Part shown: piece after piece, positions 1 through 7,877 of the stretch | How the letters are laid out: every line of letters begins with the position of its first letter | Position numbering within the stretch: the stretch's first letter is position 1 | From: Fidelibacterota bacterium | Lineage (GTDB): Bacteria > Fidelibacterota > Marinisomatia > SCGC-AAA003-L08 > JACNLC01 | Assembly (NCBI GenBank): GCA_014381725.1 | Contig: JACNLC010000034.1 | Coordinates: 1-47,945, forward strand | Length of the DNA stretch: 47,945 nucleotides | Direction of reading: 5' to 3' | The notes under the pieces: model-generated | Databases searched by the model: none | Told to the model about the DNA's origin: nothing | The model's input: only the letters and a program-made list of their open reading frames with translations | Made by a program: the position numbers and the translations under genes

Positions 1-525
1 TATCAGGGCAAAGCATATTACACCAGGGAAGGAGTAAATTCCACTGGGATTTGACAATTTGACTATCTCGACGCTTTTTGTCGAGACCCCGTCAGGTTGC
101 GGGGTTTGACTATTTATCCCGCATTTATGCGGGATCGAAAATATTGTCAGAATCAGGATTTATAGGATTAAAGGATTAGCAGGATGAAAAGTAGAGAGTA
201 ATAAAAACAACGAACGGACGAACAGACGAAATAAAACAAGTTCGTAATTTCGGCTTGTCCGCCAAGGCTTTTCAGGTGGGCGTTTTCGTTGTGAAAAAAA
301 CAATGTCAGAATCCGGATTAAACACGCAGAGCGTGACAGTCTGGATTTGAATAAGCAATGGGATTTATTCCATTGCGTTTTGAAAATTGAGATAGTAATA
401 TCGAGTAAATCATGCTAATTTAGGGTAACGAAAGTGAATATTATTGGGATTATTGGAGAATGTAACTTGAGAACTCCGAACTCAATGCTCCAAGCTCCCA
501 GCTAACTAAAAAGAAAGGTAATAAG
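1..525. repeat. Intergenic array of short palindromes and repeat boxes
   Basis: No gene is seen in these 525 bases. Perfect hairpins follow one another: CTCGAC/GTCGAG (67-72 with 80-85), ACCCCG/CGGGGT (86-91 with 100-105), ATCCCGCAT/ATGCGGGAT (116-124 with 127-135), CACGC/GCGTG (323-327 with 331-335) and GCAATGG/CCATTGC (355-361 with 370-376). The first ones are joined by a TTTGACTATTT-like linker (50-60, 58-68, 105-115). A box TGTCAGAATC followed by GGATT units lies at 144-190 and again at 303-320. A 28-bp segment (28-55) recurs at 47804-47831 with one mismatch. The hairpin stems differ in sequence while the linker is kept. Confidence 0.75.
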
Positions 526-1128
526 ATGAAAAAACACATAAGTAAAATTGCTATGGTCGTATTGATTGGATTATTCGTATTCAATTGTGGTGGCAATAAT
601 GGTCCGGGACCAGATTTGTCTCCAGATGCTAAACGAAAAACGATCAAGAATATTCCTGATTGGTGCACCAATCCTCCACAAAAAGAGGGCTATAAATACG
701 AATGGGCTACAGCTACAAGTCAAGATATGCAAATGGCTTTAGATAAAGCGCGTTTAGTTGCAACTTCTAATCTTGCAAGCTCAATTGATTCTGAATGGAA
801 TGGTTTGACTAAAAGAGCTCAAGAAGAAACGGGTAAGGGTTCTGAATCTCATATTATTGATCAGTTTTCTAAAACAATAGAAAATGTAATTTCAAGACAA
901 ATGACTGATGTAAGAGTTTCTAACACGGAATTACAGGAAGAACAAAGCAATACCGGCTATATTTACAAAGCTTATATACAGATTGAATTTGATGAAGGTG
1001 CTGCACAAAAAAGATTGTTAGCAAAAATTAAAGCTGATGAGCAGTTATATACTGCTATGCGTGCAACAGAGCTCTTTGATGAGATGGAGAAAAAAGTAGA
1101 AGCATATCGCGAAAGATATAATAAATAA
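526..1128 (+). CDS. LPP20-like outer-membrane lipoprotein
   Basis: A 200-residue exported lipoprotein. Residues 1-21 form a signal peptide (Lys-Lys-His start, hydrophobic core) ending in a lipobox, Val-Phe-Asn-Cys, with Cys21 as the lipidation site. The body holds a pattern typical of LPP20-like proteins: a Pro-Asp-Trp-Cys start, Ala-Thr-Ala-Thr-Ser, then a long Ala/Lys-rich helix (Met-Ala-Leu-Asp-Lys-Ala-Arg) and a charged C-terminal helix. An AAAGGT ribosome site lies 5' of the ATG. It is a single gene ending at a strong terminator. The family has no settled molecular function; a structural role at the outer membrane is inferred. Family assignment is by pattern only. Confidence 0.7.
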   Translation: MKKHISKIAMVVLIGLFVFNCGGNNGPGPDLSPDAKRKTIKNIPDWCTNPPQKEGYKYEWATATSQDMQMALDKARLVATSNLASSIDSEWNGLTKRAQEETGKGSESHIIDQFSKTIENVISRQMTDVRVSNTELQEEQSNTGYIYKAYIQIEFDEGAAQKRLLAKIKADEQLYTAMRATELFDEMEKKVEAYRERYNK

Positions 1129-1152
1129 GAATTACTCTGGAATTATTTAGTT

Positions 1153-1184
1153 AAAAAAAACCCGATAATTATCGGGTTTTTTTT
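1153..1184. terminator. Bidirectional intrinsic terminator
   Basis: The perfect palindrome CCCGATAATTATCGGG (1161-1176) has eight A before it and eight T after it. It can therefore end transcription from the lipoprotein gene on the plus strand and from frr on the minus strand, which converge here. Confidence 0.9.
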
Positions 1185-1214
1185 ATATGCAATTATAACA
1201 ATTAATGCTCAGAA

Positions 1215-1769
1215 CTATTCTAAAATTTCTTTTTCTTTAGCATCTTGAATTTTGTTAAGTTCCTCGATAGTACTATTAGTCATTTCCTGGATATCATCCA
1301 ACGCTCGTTTGAGATTATCATCTGATAATTGATGGTCTTTGTTCAAAGTTTTAAGCTGATCATTAATATCTCGACGGACATTTCTTACTGCAATTCGACC
1401 TTCTTCAATCATTTTATGGACTAATCTGACCAAATCTTTTCGTCGTTCATCTGTTAATGCTGGTATATTTAGTCGGATTACTTTACCATCATTATTTGGG
1501 TTTAATCCTAAATCTGAATTGAAAATAGCTTTTTCAATTGCAACTGCTCCTCCCGGATCAAAAGGTTGAATAACAATCATTTGTGGTTCAGGTACACTAA
1601 TCTGAGCCATATTTTTTATTGGTGTTGGTGTTCCGTAATAATCTGCTTTTATCATATCCAAAATGTTAACGGATGCTCGACCAGTCCGTATGGATGTAAT
1701 TTCGTGATGATAATGCTCAATAGTTTGATCCATCCGATGTTTTGCATCAGTAAAAAGTTCATTTATCAT
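1215..1769 (-). CDS. frr: Ribosome recycling factor
   Basis: 184 residues, the normal length for RRF, which splits post-termination ribosomes together with EF-G in the cytoplasm. The sequence shows the standard family features: Ile-Arg-Thr-Gly-Arg-Ala near residue 27, Tyr-Tyr-Gly-Thr-Pro-Thr-Pro, Ile-Gln-Pro-Phe-Asp, and the charged helix Asp-Glu-Arg-Arg-Lys-Asp-Leu. It is the last gene of the rplM-rpsI-rpsB-tsf-pyrH-frr block, two bases after pyrH. The tsf-pyrH-frr order is widely conserved in bacteria. Confidence 0.98.
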   Translation of the reverse strand: MINELFTDAKHRMDQTIEHYHHEITSIRTGRASVNILDMIKADYYGTPTPIKNMAQISVPEPQMIVIQPFDPGGAVAIEKAIFNSDLGLNPNNDGKVIRLNIPALTDERRKDLVRLVHKMIEEGRIAVRNVRRDINDQLKTLNKDHQLSDDNLKRALDDIQEMTNSTIEELNKIQDAKEKEILE

Positions 1770-1771
1770 AA

Positions 1772-2500
1772 TTATTTCTCCTTTGAAACCTTTGTTCCGA
1801 TATTTTGACCTTTAATAATACCCCGTAAATTTTCATCATTTTTTATATTAAAAACAACAATTGGTAAATTATTTTCTTTACAGAGGGTAATTGCGGTCAT
1901 ATCCATAACTTTGAGTTCTTTGCTGATAGTATCTTTGTAAGAAAGGAATTCAAATTTAGAAGCATCTGGATATTTCATAGGATCCTTAGAATAAACACCA
2001 TCAACTTTAGTACCTTTTAAAATTACATCAGCTTTGACTTCAATTGCACGAAGAACTGCAGCAGTGTCGGTTGTAAAATATGGATTTCCTGTACCGCCTG
2101 CGAAAATAACAATTCTATTCTTTTCAAGATGACGAATTGCTTTTCTGCGAATATAAGGTTCTGCTAGTTGATTGATCTGAAGAGCAGACATTACTCGAGT
2201 TTCACATCCTTTTTGCTCGAGTGCAGACTGGAGAGCAACAGAATTCATAATGGTTCCGGTCATTCCCATATAGTCAGCAACTACTCTGTCCATTCCTTGT
2301 TCAGCAACAGACATACCTCTAAACAGATTACCAGCACCAATTACTATACCTATTTGTACACCAAGTTCAGATATTGATTTAACTTGCTCTGCGAGAGCAT
2401 CGACTGTTTTGGGGTCGATACCAAAATCCCTTTTACCGGAGAATATTTCTCCACTCATTTTTAGGAGAATCCGATTAAATTGGGATTTAGTATCTGTCAA
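1772..2500 (-). CDS. pyrH: Uridylate kinase (UMP kinase)
   Basis: 242 residues of the amino-acid-kinase fold; phosphorylates UMP to UDP with ATP and acts as a hexamer. Visible motifs are the N-terminal Leu-Lys-Met-Ser-Gly-Glu, the Gly-Ala-Gly-Asn-Leu-Phe-Arg-Gly UMP/ATP loop near residue 55, and Gly-Gly-Thr-Gly-Asn-Pro-Tyr-Phe-Thr-Thr-Asp-Thr near residue 135. The start is TTG, preceded by an AAGAGAAA ribosome site; any later ATG would remove the essential Lys of the LKMSGE motif, so TTG is preferred. It sits between tsf and frr. Confidence 0.97.
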   Translation of the reverse strand: MTDTKSQFNRILLKMSGEIFSGKRDFGIDPKTVDALAEQVKSISELGVQIGIVIGAGNLFRGMSVAEQGMDRVVADYMGMTGTIMNSVALQSALEQKGCETRVMSALQINQLAEPYIRRKAIRHLEKNRIVIFAGGTGNPYFTTDTAAVLRAIEVKADVILKGTKVDGVYSKDPMKYPDASKFEFLSYKDTISKELKVMDMTAITLCKENNLPIVVFNIKNDENLRGIIKGQNIGTKVSKEK

Positions 2501-2511
2501 TTGAGTTTCTC

Positions 2512-3126
2512 TTAATCGGATCCGTTTATATTTTTAGTTTCACCTAATTCAAAACGAACAAATCGAGTTATATTTATATTTTCACCAAGAGTAGCAATTG
2601 TTTCTGTTAGAAGGTCCTTAATAGTTTTATCAGGATCTTTTACAAATGCTTGTTCTAACAATACACTTTCAGAATAGAATTTTTCAAGTCTTCCTTCAGT
2701 AATTCTGTCAATAATTGCTTCTGGTTTACCAGATTGCAAAGCCTGTTCTTTGAAGATATTCTTCTCTCTTTCAACAATAGCAGGATCTATATCTTCTCGT
2801 TTAACAACAACCGGGCTAGAAGCAGCAATGTGCATTGCAATATCTTTTATAAAAGTTTGAAAAGTATCGCTTTTTGCAGCAAAGTCAGTTTCGCAATTTA
2901 TTTCTGCTAAAACACCGAGTTTAGCACCGGGATGGATATATTGGATTATATTGCCATCTTTTGCAGAGCGACCAGCTTTTTTCTGAGCTTTTGCAATACC
3001 AGATTTTCTCAAATTATCTACTGCATTTTCCATATTGCCTTCAGCTTCTTGCAAAGCTTTTTTACAATCCATCATTCCGGCACCAGTCCGGTCTCTTAAT
3101 TCTTTAACTGCTGATGCAGTGATCAT
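2512..3126 (-). CDS. tsf: Elongation factor Ts
   Basis: 204 residues; exchanges GDP for GTP on EF-Tu. The N-terminal UBA-like domain carries the signature Arg-Asp-Arg-Thr-Gly-Ala-Gly-Met-Met-Asp-Cys-Lys-Lys-Ala-Leu (about residues 11-25). The core contains Ile-Asn-Cys-Glu-Thr-Asp-Phe-Ala-Ala and the motif around Glu-Gln-Ala-Phe-Val-Lys-Asp. It is of the short type, about 80 residues shorter than the E. coli protein because the second core subdomain is reduced, which is common outside Proteobacteria. It lies nine bases after rpsB. Confidence 0.97.
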   Translation of the reverse strand: MITASAVKELRDRTGAGMMDCKKALQEAEGNMENAVDNLRKSGIAKAQKKAGRSAKDGNIIQYIHPGAKLGVLAEINCETDFAAKSDTFQTFIKDIAMHIAASSPVVVKREDIDPAIVEREKNIFKEQALQSGKPEAIIDRITEGRLEKFYSESVLLEQAFVKDPDKTIKDLLTETIATLGENINITRFVRFELGETKNINGSD

Positions 3127-3134
3127 GCTTATAT

Positions 3135-3932
3135 TTACTCCTTAGTTTCTTCTTCAGTTTTAATATCAGTTTCAGATATTTCTTTAACTACAGGTTCAGT
3201 TTCTTCAACTTTGGCTTCAGAAACACTTTCAGGTTGAGTTTCGTTTCCAACTTTACCACCGCGAGCTTCAATGATTTTATCAGCAATGTAATTTACAATT
3301 AAATGAACAGATTTCATTGAGTCATCATTAGCAGGAATTGGAAAATCAATTTCGGTTGGATCAGAATTACTGTCAACAATACCAAAAGCTGGAATCCCTA
3401 ACTTTTTGGCTTCACGAATCGCTGTTGCTTCATGGATGGAATCAACAAAGAAAATTGCACTAGGGAGGTGTTTCATATCTTTTATACCTCTATGCAAATC
3501 ACTTAACTTAATTTTTTCCCTTTCGAGCAATCCTAATTCTTTCTTGGTTAGATTCTCGTAAATATCAGAAGATTCTTTTTCGAGTAGATGCAATCTTTTG
3601 ATACTCTTCTTAATTGTTCCAAAATTTGTAAGCGTACCACCTAACCATCTTTCAACAACATAATACATTCCACAACGATCTGCTGCTTCTTGAACTGCAT
3701 CTTGAGCTTGCTTTTTTGTTCCAACAAACAGGATAATCCCACCTGATTGAACAATCTTAGTCATTTCACGAGATGCTTTTTCAAGTTGAAGTAAGGTTTG
3801 TTTTAAATCAATAATGTGGATTCCATTTCTTTTAAGCGCGATAAACGGTTTAAAGTTTGGATTCCAACGACTTGTTGGGTGACCAAAATGCACACCCGAT
3901 TTCAATAATTCATCAACAGTAATTTGTATCAT
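3135..3932 (-). CDS. rpsB: 30S ribosomal protein S2
   Basis: 265 residues. Recognised by Leu-Lys-Ser-Gly-Val-His-Phe-Gly-His near the N-terminus, Trp-Asn-Pro, Gly-Thr-Lys-Lys-Gln-Ala, Arg-Trp-Leu-Gly-Gly-Thr-Leu-Thr-Asn, and Gly-Ile-Val-Asp-Ser-Asn-Ser-Asp-Pro. The coiled-coil insert is present around residues 110-140. The last 35 or so residues form an acidic Glu-rich tail beyond the normal S2 end, seen in several phyla. Start ATG with rpsI 24 bases upstream. Confidence 0.98.
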   Translation of the reverse strand: MIQITVDELLKSGVHFGHPTSRWNPNFKPFIALKRNGIHIIDLKQTLLQLEKASREMTKIVQSGGIILFVGTKKQAQDAVQEAADRCGMYYVVERWLGGTLTNFGTIKKSIKRLHLLEKESSDIYENLTKKELGLLEREKIKLSDLHRGIKDMKHLPSAIFFVDSIHEATAIREAKKLGIPAFGIVDSNSDPTEIDFPIPANDDSMKSVHLIVNYIADKIIEARGGKVGNETQPESVSEAKVEETEPVVKEISETDIKTEEETKE

Positions 3933-3956
3933 TAAATATAATTTCCTAAAATAAGA

Positions 3957-4352
3957 TTAACGTTTTGAGAATTGGAATTTTTTTCTAGCACCTGGTTGAC
4001 CGTATTTCTTTCGTTCAACTTCTCGAGGATCACGAGTCAACATACCTTCCTTTTTAAGAATTGGTCTAAAATCTGGGTCTACTTTTTCTAGTGCTCGAGC
4101 GATACCTAATCGGATAGCTCCAGCTTGACCGCTAAGACCACCACCGACCACATTAACAATTATATCGTGTTTTCCAGTCATTTCGGTTAGTTCCAATGGT
4201 TGTCTTAAAACCATCTTCAGAGTATCTCTTCCGAAATAATTTTCAATATCACGATTATTTATAGTGATTTTACCCTTACCTTTTCTAAATATAACTCGAG
4301 CTACGGAAGTTTTCCGCCGTCCGACTACTTGTAAATCATTACTCTTTGGCAT
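3957..4352 (-). CDS. rpsI: 30S ribosomal protein S9
   Basis: 131 residues, standard length. Shows [11 protein letters not shown] at the N-terminus, [10 protein letters not shown] central motif, and the diagnostic C-terminal Gln-Phe-Ser-Lys-Arg that reaches the ribosomal P site. It follows rplM by nine bases in the conserved L13-S9 pair. Confidence 0.98.
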   Translation of the reverse strand: MPKSNDLQVVGRRKTSVARVIFRKGKGKITINNRDIENYFGRDTLKMVLRQPLELTEMTGKHDIIVNVVGGGLSGQAGAIRLGIARALEKVDPDFRPILKKEGMLTRDPREVERKKYGQPGARKKFQFSKR

Positions 4353-4361
4353 TGAGTTCCT

Positions 4362-4796
4362 TTATTTCTCTAAATCAAAAACTTGTGGTTGTTGAGCTTC
4401 GTGTGGATGCTCAGAACCTCTATAAACTTTTAACTGCTTAAAAATCTGTCGTCCTAATCTGTTATGAGGGAGCATACCCTTTACAGCATTTGCAACAATT
4501 CGTTCAGGATGAGTATTTCTTAGTTTCTCAAGTGAAACCTCCTTGGTTCCACCTGGGAATCCACTATGACTCCAGTATTGCTTATCGGATTCTTTTTTTC
4601 CTGATACAGCTACTTTTTCTGCATTAATAACCACTACAAAATCACCCATATTCATATGTGGTGTAAAAAATGGTTTACCCTTACCACGAAGGAGTTGAGC
4701 AATACTACTCGCTAATCTTCCTAAAGGTTTGTCTTTTGCATCAACAAGAAACCAACTCTTGCTGATTTCACTTTGCTTAATTGATTCAGTTCTCAT
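4362..4796 (-). CDS. rplM: 50S ribosomal protein L13
   Basis: 144 residues, normal length. Shows [16 protein letters not shown], Leu-Arg-Gly-Lys-Gly-Lys, and [10 protein letters not shown], followed by the usual Tyr-Arg-Gly-Ser-Glu-His-Pro-His motif. It is the first gene of the ribosomal protein block. Its promoter must lie in the 103 bases before pyrC's end; a weak TTGACT with GTAAAT 17 bases later is seen on the minus strand at about 4840-4865. Confidence 0.98.
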   Translation of the reverse strand: MRTESIKQSEISKSWFLVDAKDKPLGRLASSIAQLLRGKGKPFFTPHMNMGDFVVVINAEKVAVSGKKESDKQYWSHSGFPGGTKEVSLEKLRNTHPERIVANAVKGMLPHNRLGRQIFKQLKVYRGSEHPHEAQQPQVFDLEK

Positions 4797-4899
4797 CTAT
4801 TCCTTTTCTATGGATTTATATACTAAAACAGCCCGAAAATTTACAGGAAATAAACAATTGGAGTCAATAATAATTCGCTTTATCTGCAAATCTTTTAAG

Positions 4900-6204
4900 T
4901 TATGAGCTAATTATTTCTCCAAAACCTATGTTCCCTGAGATAGTTGTAATCACCCTTCCTGTAAATTCCATGTTGTACATTGGAGAATTTTTAGATCGGG
5001 AATGGACATGTTCTTTGCTGAATATCCACTTCTCTTGTGGATCAATTATTGTAATGTCTGCTTTTTTCCCAGTTTCAAATGCTTTCAATTTAAAATTCAT
5101 TATTTTCATCGGTGCATCAGTCAACCATCTTACAACATCTTCAGTTGATGCTCCATTGTTTGTCATAACAGTGTGAGTAATTCCAAATGCTGATTCTAAG
5201 CCGATCATCCCAAAAGGTGCTTGAATAAAATCTGCTTCCTTTTCTTCGATAGTATGAGGAGCATGATCTGTAGCTACACAATCTATAATTCCATCTTTTA
5301 ATCCTTGAATTAATGCTAGACGATCTTTTTCAGACCGTAATGGAGGGGCTACTTTAGCATTTGTATCAAATTCAGATAAACGATTTTCAGTTAAACCGAG
5401 GTGATGAGGAGAAACTTCGGCTGTTACATTAACTCCTTTATCTTTGAAATATTTGATTACTTCAACAGATTTAGCAGTTGAAACATGTGGAATGTGAATT
5501 TTCCCATCAACAAATTCTGCAATAGACAAGTCTCTGAAAATCATAACAGATTCAGCATAATCAGGGTTTCCAGGTAATCCCAAATTGGTTGACATAGAAC
5601 TTTCATTCATTACACCGTCAGCACGAATATCTTCATCTTCTGAGTGGTTAATTACAGTTATCCCGCACATTTTGCTATATTCAAGAGCATAGCGAAGAAT
5701 TTGACCATTTTTGACTGGGACACCATCGTCAGAAATTGCTACAGCACCAGCATTTATCATTTCTGAAATTTCAGAAAGATTTTGTCCTTTTTGTCCGTTA
5801 GTAATAGCTCCAATTGGGTAAATATCAATAGGGAGATTACTAGCTTTTTCAACAATAAATCTAATAGACTCTGGTGAGTCTAGTGGTGGATTAGTGTTTG
5901 GCATTACACAAACTTTTGTAAAACCACCAGCAAGTGCTGCAAGGCTTCCTGTTTCTAGAGTTTCTTTATCCTCACGACCAGGTTCACGAAAATGTGCGTG
6001 CAAGTCCATAAATCCAACTGTAATCATTTTACTATCACAGTCAATAACATTTGCATCTTTTGGAATATTGTTATCCTTGCCAAGATATTTTACAATTCCA
6101 TCTTCTAGAAGAATTGATCCTTGCTGTGTTTCGTCTAAAAACGGATTGTAAATGTTTCCGTTTGCTAACAACCATTTCCCATTCATTTGAAATTCTTTTT
6201 TCAT
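4900..6204 (-). CDS. pyrC: Dihydroorotase
   Basis: 434 residues, the length of a type I dihydroorotase; interconverts carbamoyl-aspartate and dihydroorotate in pyrimidine synthesis. Metal ligands can be placed: Asp-Leu-His-Ala-His-Phe-Arg-Glu-Pro-Gly (His-x-His, about residues 67-76), His in Asn-His-Ser-Glu-Asp, His in His-Val-Ser-Thr, and the catalytic Asp in Thr-Asp-His-Ala-Pro-His. Pro-Asn-Thr-Asn-Pro-Pro is the substrate loop. Its ATG overlaps the TGA of pyrB (ATGA), so the two are translationally coupled. It is the third gene of the pyrR-pyrB-pyrC operon. Confidence 0.97.
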   Translation of the reverse strand: MKKEFQMNGKWLLANGNIYNPFLDETQQGSILLEDGIVKYLGKDNNIPKDANVIDCDSKMITVGFMDLHAHFREPGREDKETLETGSLAALAGGFTKVCVMPNTNPPLDSPESIRFIVEKASNLPIDIYPIGAITNGQKGQNLSEISEMINAGAVAISDDGVPVKNGQILRYALEYSKMCGITVINHSEDEDIRADGVMNESSMSTNLGLPGNPDYAESVMIFRDLSIAEFVDGKIHIPHVSTAKSVEVIKYFKDKGVNVTAEVSPHHLGLTENRLSEFDTNAKVAPPLRSEKDRLALIQGLKDGIIDCVATDHAPHTIEEKEADFIQAPFGMIGLESAFGITHTVMTNNGASTEDVVRWLTDAPMKIMNFKLKAFETGKKADITIIDPQEKWIFSKEHVHSRSKNSPMYNMEFTGRVITTISGNIGFGEIISS

Positions 6205-7139
6205 GCTTCTTTCTCCTCTCCTTGACTTAACAGCAGATACAAAATACTCATTCTGACTGCGACTCCGTTCAAAACTTGATCTAAAATTATTGCTTGTTCT
6301 CCGTCCGCAATTGTGCTGTCTATTTCTACACCACGATTCATTGGTCCTGGGTGCATTATCACAATTTCTTTTTGATGTTGGTTGATTCTCTCTTGCGTAA
6401 TTCCGAAACTTGATCTATATTCTCTAACAGATGGTATAATTCCGATTCCCATTCGTTCGCGTTGAATTCTGAGAATATTGAGTACATCAGCCCATTCGAT
6501 TACTTCATCAATATTGTAGCTAATATTTACACCTAATTCTTCGATTCCGACCGGTAAAAGGTGGGGAGGACCACAAAGCGTTACTTCCGCACCCATAGTT
6601 ATCAAACCATATATATTTGAAAGTGCGACACGGCTGTGACAGATATCACCGACAATGGCAACTTTAATCCCTTTAAGTTTACCGAATTTTTCATGGATGC
6701 TCATCATGTCAAGCATTGCTTGGGTTGGATGTTCGTGAGTTCCATCACCTGCGTTGATAACAATTGCGTCAACAAATTTAGTAAGTTGCAATATAGAACC
6801 AGGAGCGGAATGTCGCATTACTACAGCATCCATCTTCATAGCATGAATATTTTGAACAGTATCTTTTAATGTCTCACCCTTTTTTAGACTTGAAGAACTT
6901 GCAGAAAAATTTATAACATCAGCAGATAATCTTTTCTCAGCCAATTCGAATGACATTCTAGTTCTTGTAGAATTTTCAAAAAAGAGATTTACAATATTCA
7001 TTCCAGTTAGAGAAGGAACTTTTTTTACAGGTCTATCCAAAACTTCTCTAAACATAAAACCTGTGTCAATGATCTTTTTGATATCGTCAGCTGGAGTTTC
7101 TTTTAATCCTAGAAAGTGTTTTCTACTTAGTGATCCCAT
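6201..7139 (-). CDS. pyrB: Aspartate carbamoyltransferase catalytic chain
   Basis: 312 residues; makes carbamoyl-aspartate from carbamoyl phosphate and aspartate. The carbamoyl phosphate motif Phe-Glu-Asn-Ser-Thr-Arg-Thr-Arg-Met-Ser-Phe-Glu is complete, as are Gly-Asp-Gly-Thr-His-Glu-His-Pro-Thr-Gln, Val-Gly-Asp-Ile-Cys-His-Ser-Arg-Val-Ala and His-Pro-Gly-Pro-Met-Asn-Arg-Gly. No regulatory pyrI is seen next to it, fitting control by PyrR at the RNA level. Its ATG overlaps the pyrR stop (TAATG) and its TGA overlaps the pyrC start. Confidence 0.98.
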   Translation of the reverse strand: MGSLSRKHFLGLKETPADDIKKIIDTGFMFREVLDRPVKKVPSLTGMNIVNLFFENSTRTRMSFELAEKRLSADVINFSASSSSLKKGETLKDTVQNIHAMKMDAVVMRHSAPGSILQLTKFVDAIVINAGDGTHEHPTQAMLDMMSIHEKFGKLKGIKVAIVGDICHSRVALSNIYGLITMGAEVTLCGPPHLLPVGIEELGVNISYNIDEVIEWADVLNILRIQRERMGIGIIPSVREYRSSFGITQERINQHQKEIVIMHPGPMNRGVEIDSTIADGEQAIILDQVLNGVAVRMSILYLLLSQGEEKEA

Positions 7140-7690
7140 TATTCATCCTCTCCATATTCCATTAAAAGAACGGCATCTTCATTATCAACTTCATTAACAT
7201 GGACATGAATATGTTCTCGCAATGAAGTTGGATAATTCTTCCCGATAAAGTCAGCTTTAACCGGTAACTCTCTATGACCGCGATCAACCAAGACACATAA
7301 CTGAATTGAAGCAGGTCTACCAAAAGAGAAAAGTTCGTCCATCGCAGCACGAATTGTTCTTCCTGTATATAGAACATCATCAATCAGAATCACATTAATA
7401 TCATCTAAACTGAACAATACTTCAGATGATTGAACTTGAGGAGAACCTAAGTTGGTTTTAAAATCATCACGATAAAAAGTTACATCTAAAGTACCATATT
7501 TCATTTTTTCTTTAGAAATATCCTCAATGAGACTTCTTATCCGTTTAGCTAGAAACTCTCCACGAGTTCGGATTCCTATTAAAGCAACATTTTCTAAATC
7601 TGGATTATTTTCTATAATCTCATGAGATAAACGGATTAATGTTCGTTTCATGTGAGATTCTTCCATCAATTTTGATTTTATTAATTTCAT
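7139..7690 (-). CDS. pyrR: PyrR attenuator protein / uracil phosphoribosyltransferase
   Basis: 183 residues, usual PyrR length. The PRPP-binding loop is Val-Ile-Leu-Ile-Asp-Asp-Val-Leu-Tyr-Thr-Gly-Arg-Thr-Ile-Arg-Ala near residue 100, and Asp-Arg-Gly-His-Arg-Glu-Leu-Pro near residue 140 is a PyrR hallmark. In Bacillus and others, UMP-bound PyrR binds the pyr leader RNA and exposes a terminator. A matching leader precedes this gene. The ribosome site is AAGGATAAC just before ATG. First gene of pyrR-pyrB-pyrC; overlaps pyrB by one base. Confidence 0.96.
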   Translation of the reverse strand: MKLIKSKLMEESHMKRTLIRLSHEIIENNPDLENVALIGIRTRGEFLAKRIRSLIEDISKEKMKYGTLDVTFYRDDFKTNLGSPQVQSSEVLFSLDDINVILIDDVLYTGRTIRAAMDELFSFGRPASIQLCVLVDRGHRELPVKADFIGKNYPTSLREHIHVHVNEVDNEDAVLLMEYGEDE

Positions 7691-7718
7691 TTGTTATCCT
7701 TACATTATTATCAGATAC

Positions 7719-7806
7719 AAAAAACCTCCGGTCGGAGGTAGGGTAAGTCAAAACTGACATCCTTTTTCCACCTCCCGGGATAGATTTAAAAGGAAATCTA
7801 TTGGGA
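7719..7806 (-). promoter_or_regulatory. PyrR-type transcription attenuator leader
   Basis: Read on the minus strand, three exclusive structures are visible. A terminator hairpin CCTCCG-AC-CGGAGG with six T follows (7738 to 7719). An antiterminator can form between GGAGGTGG (7775-7768) and CTACCTCC (7741-7734), eight pairs with one G-U. The anti-antiterminator, closed by ATCC (7781-7778) with GGAT (7762-7759), contains ATCCCGGGAGGT, which matches 12 of the 14 positions of the PyrR-binding consensus ARUCCNGNGAGGYU as I remember it. An additional 8-bp hairpin (7780-7787 with 7794-7801) lies upstream. Bound PyrR would favour termination when UMP is high. The structures are read from sequence; the mechanism is inferred from the family. 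Confidence 0.82.
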
Positions 7807-7822
7807 TAATTTACAGCTTTAA

Positions 7823-7828
7823 ATTATA
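7823..7828 (-). promoter_or_regulatory. Probable -10 box of the pyr operon
   Basis: On the minus strand a perfect TATAAT lies about 20 bases upstream of the attenuator structures. The -35 candidate is poor (TTAGTA, 18 bases away). Transcription starting near 7816 would include the whole attenuator. Confidence 0.45.
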
Positions 7829-7877
7829 ATGAATCTAATTTATTTTTACTAATGAGTGGATTAATGTAATTTATACT

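Noticed and set aside
450-671. Minus-strand frame overlapping the first lipoprotein start
   Set aside because: Antisense to the lipoprotein signal peptide, no family features.
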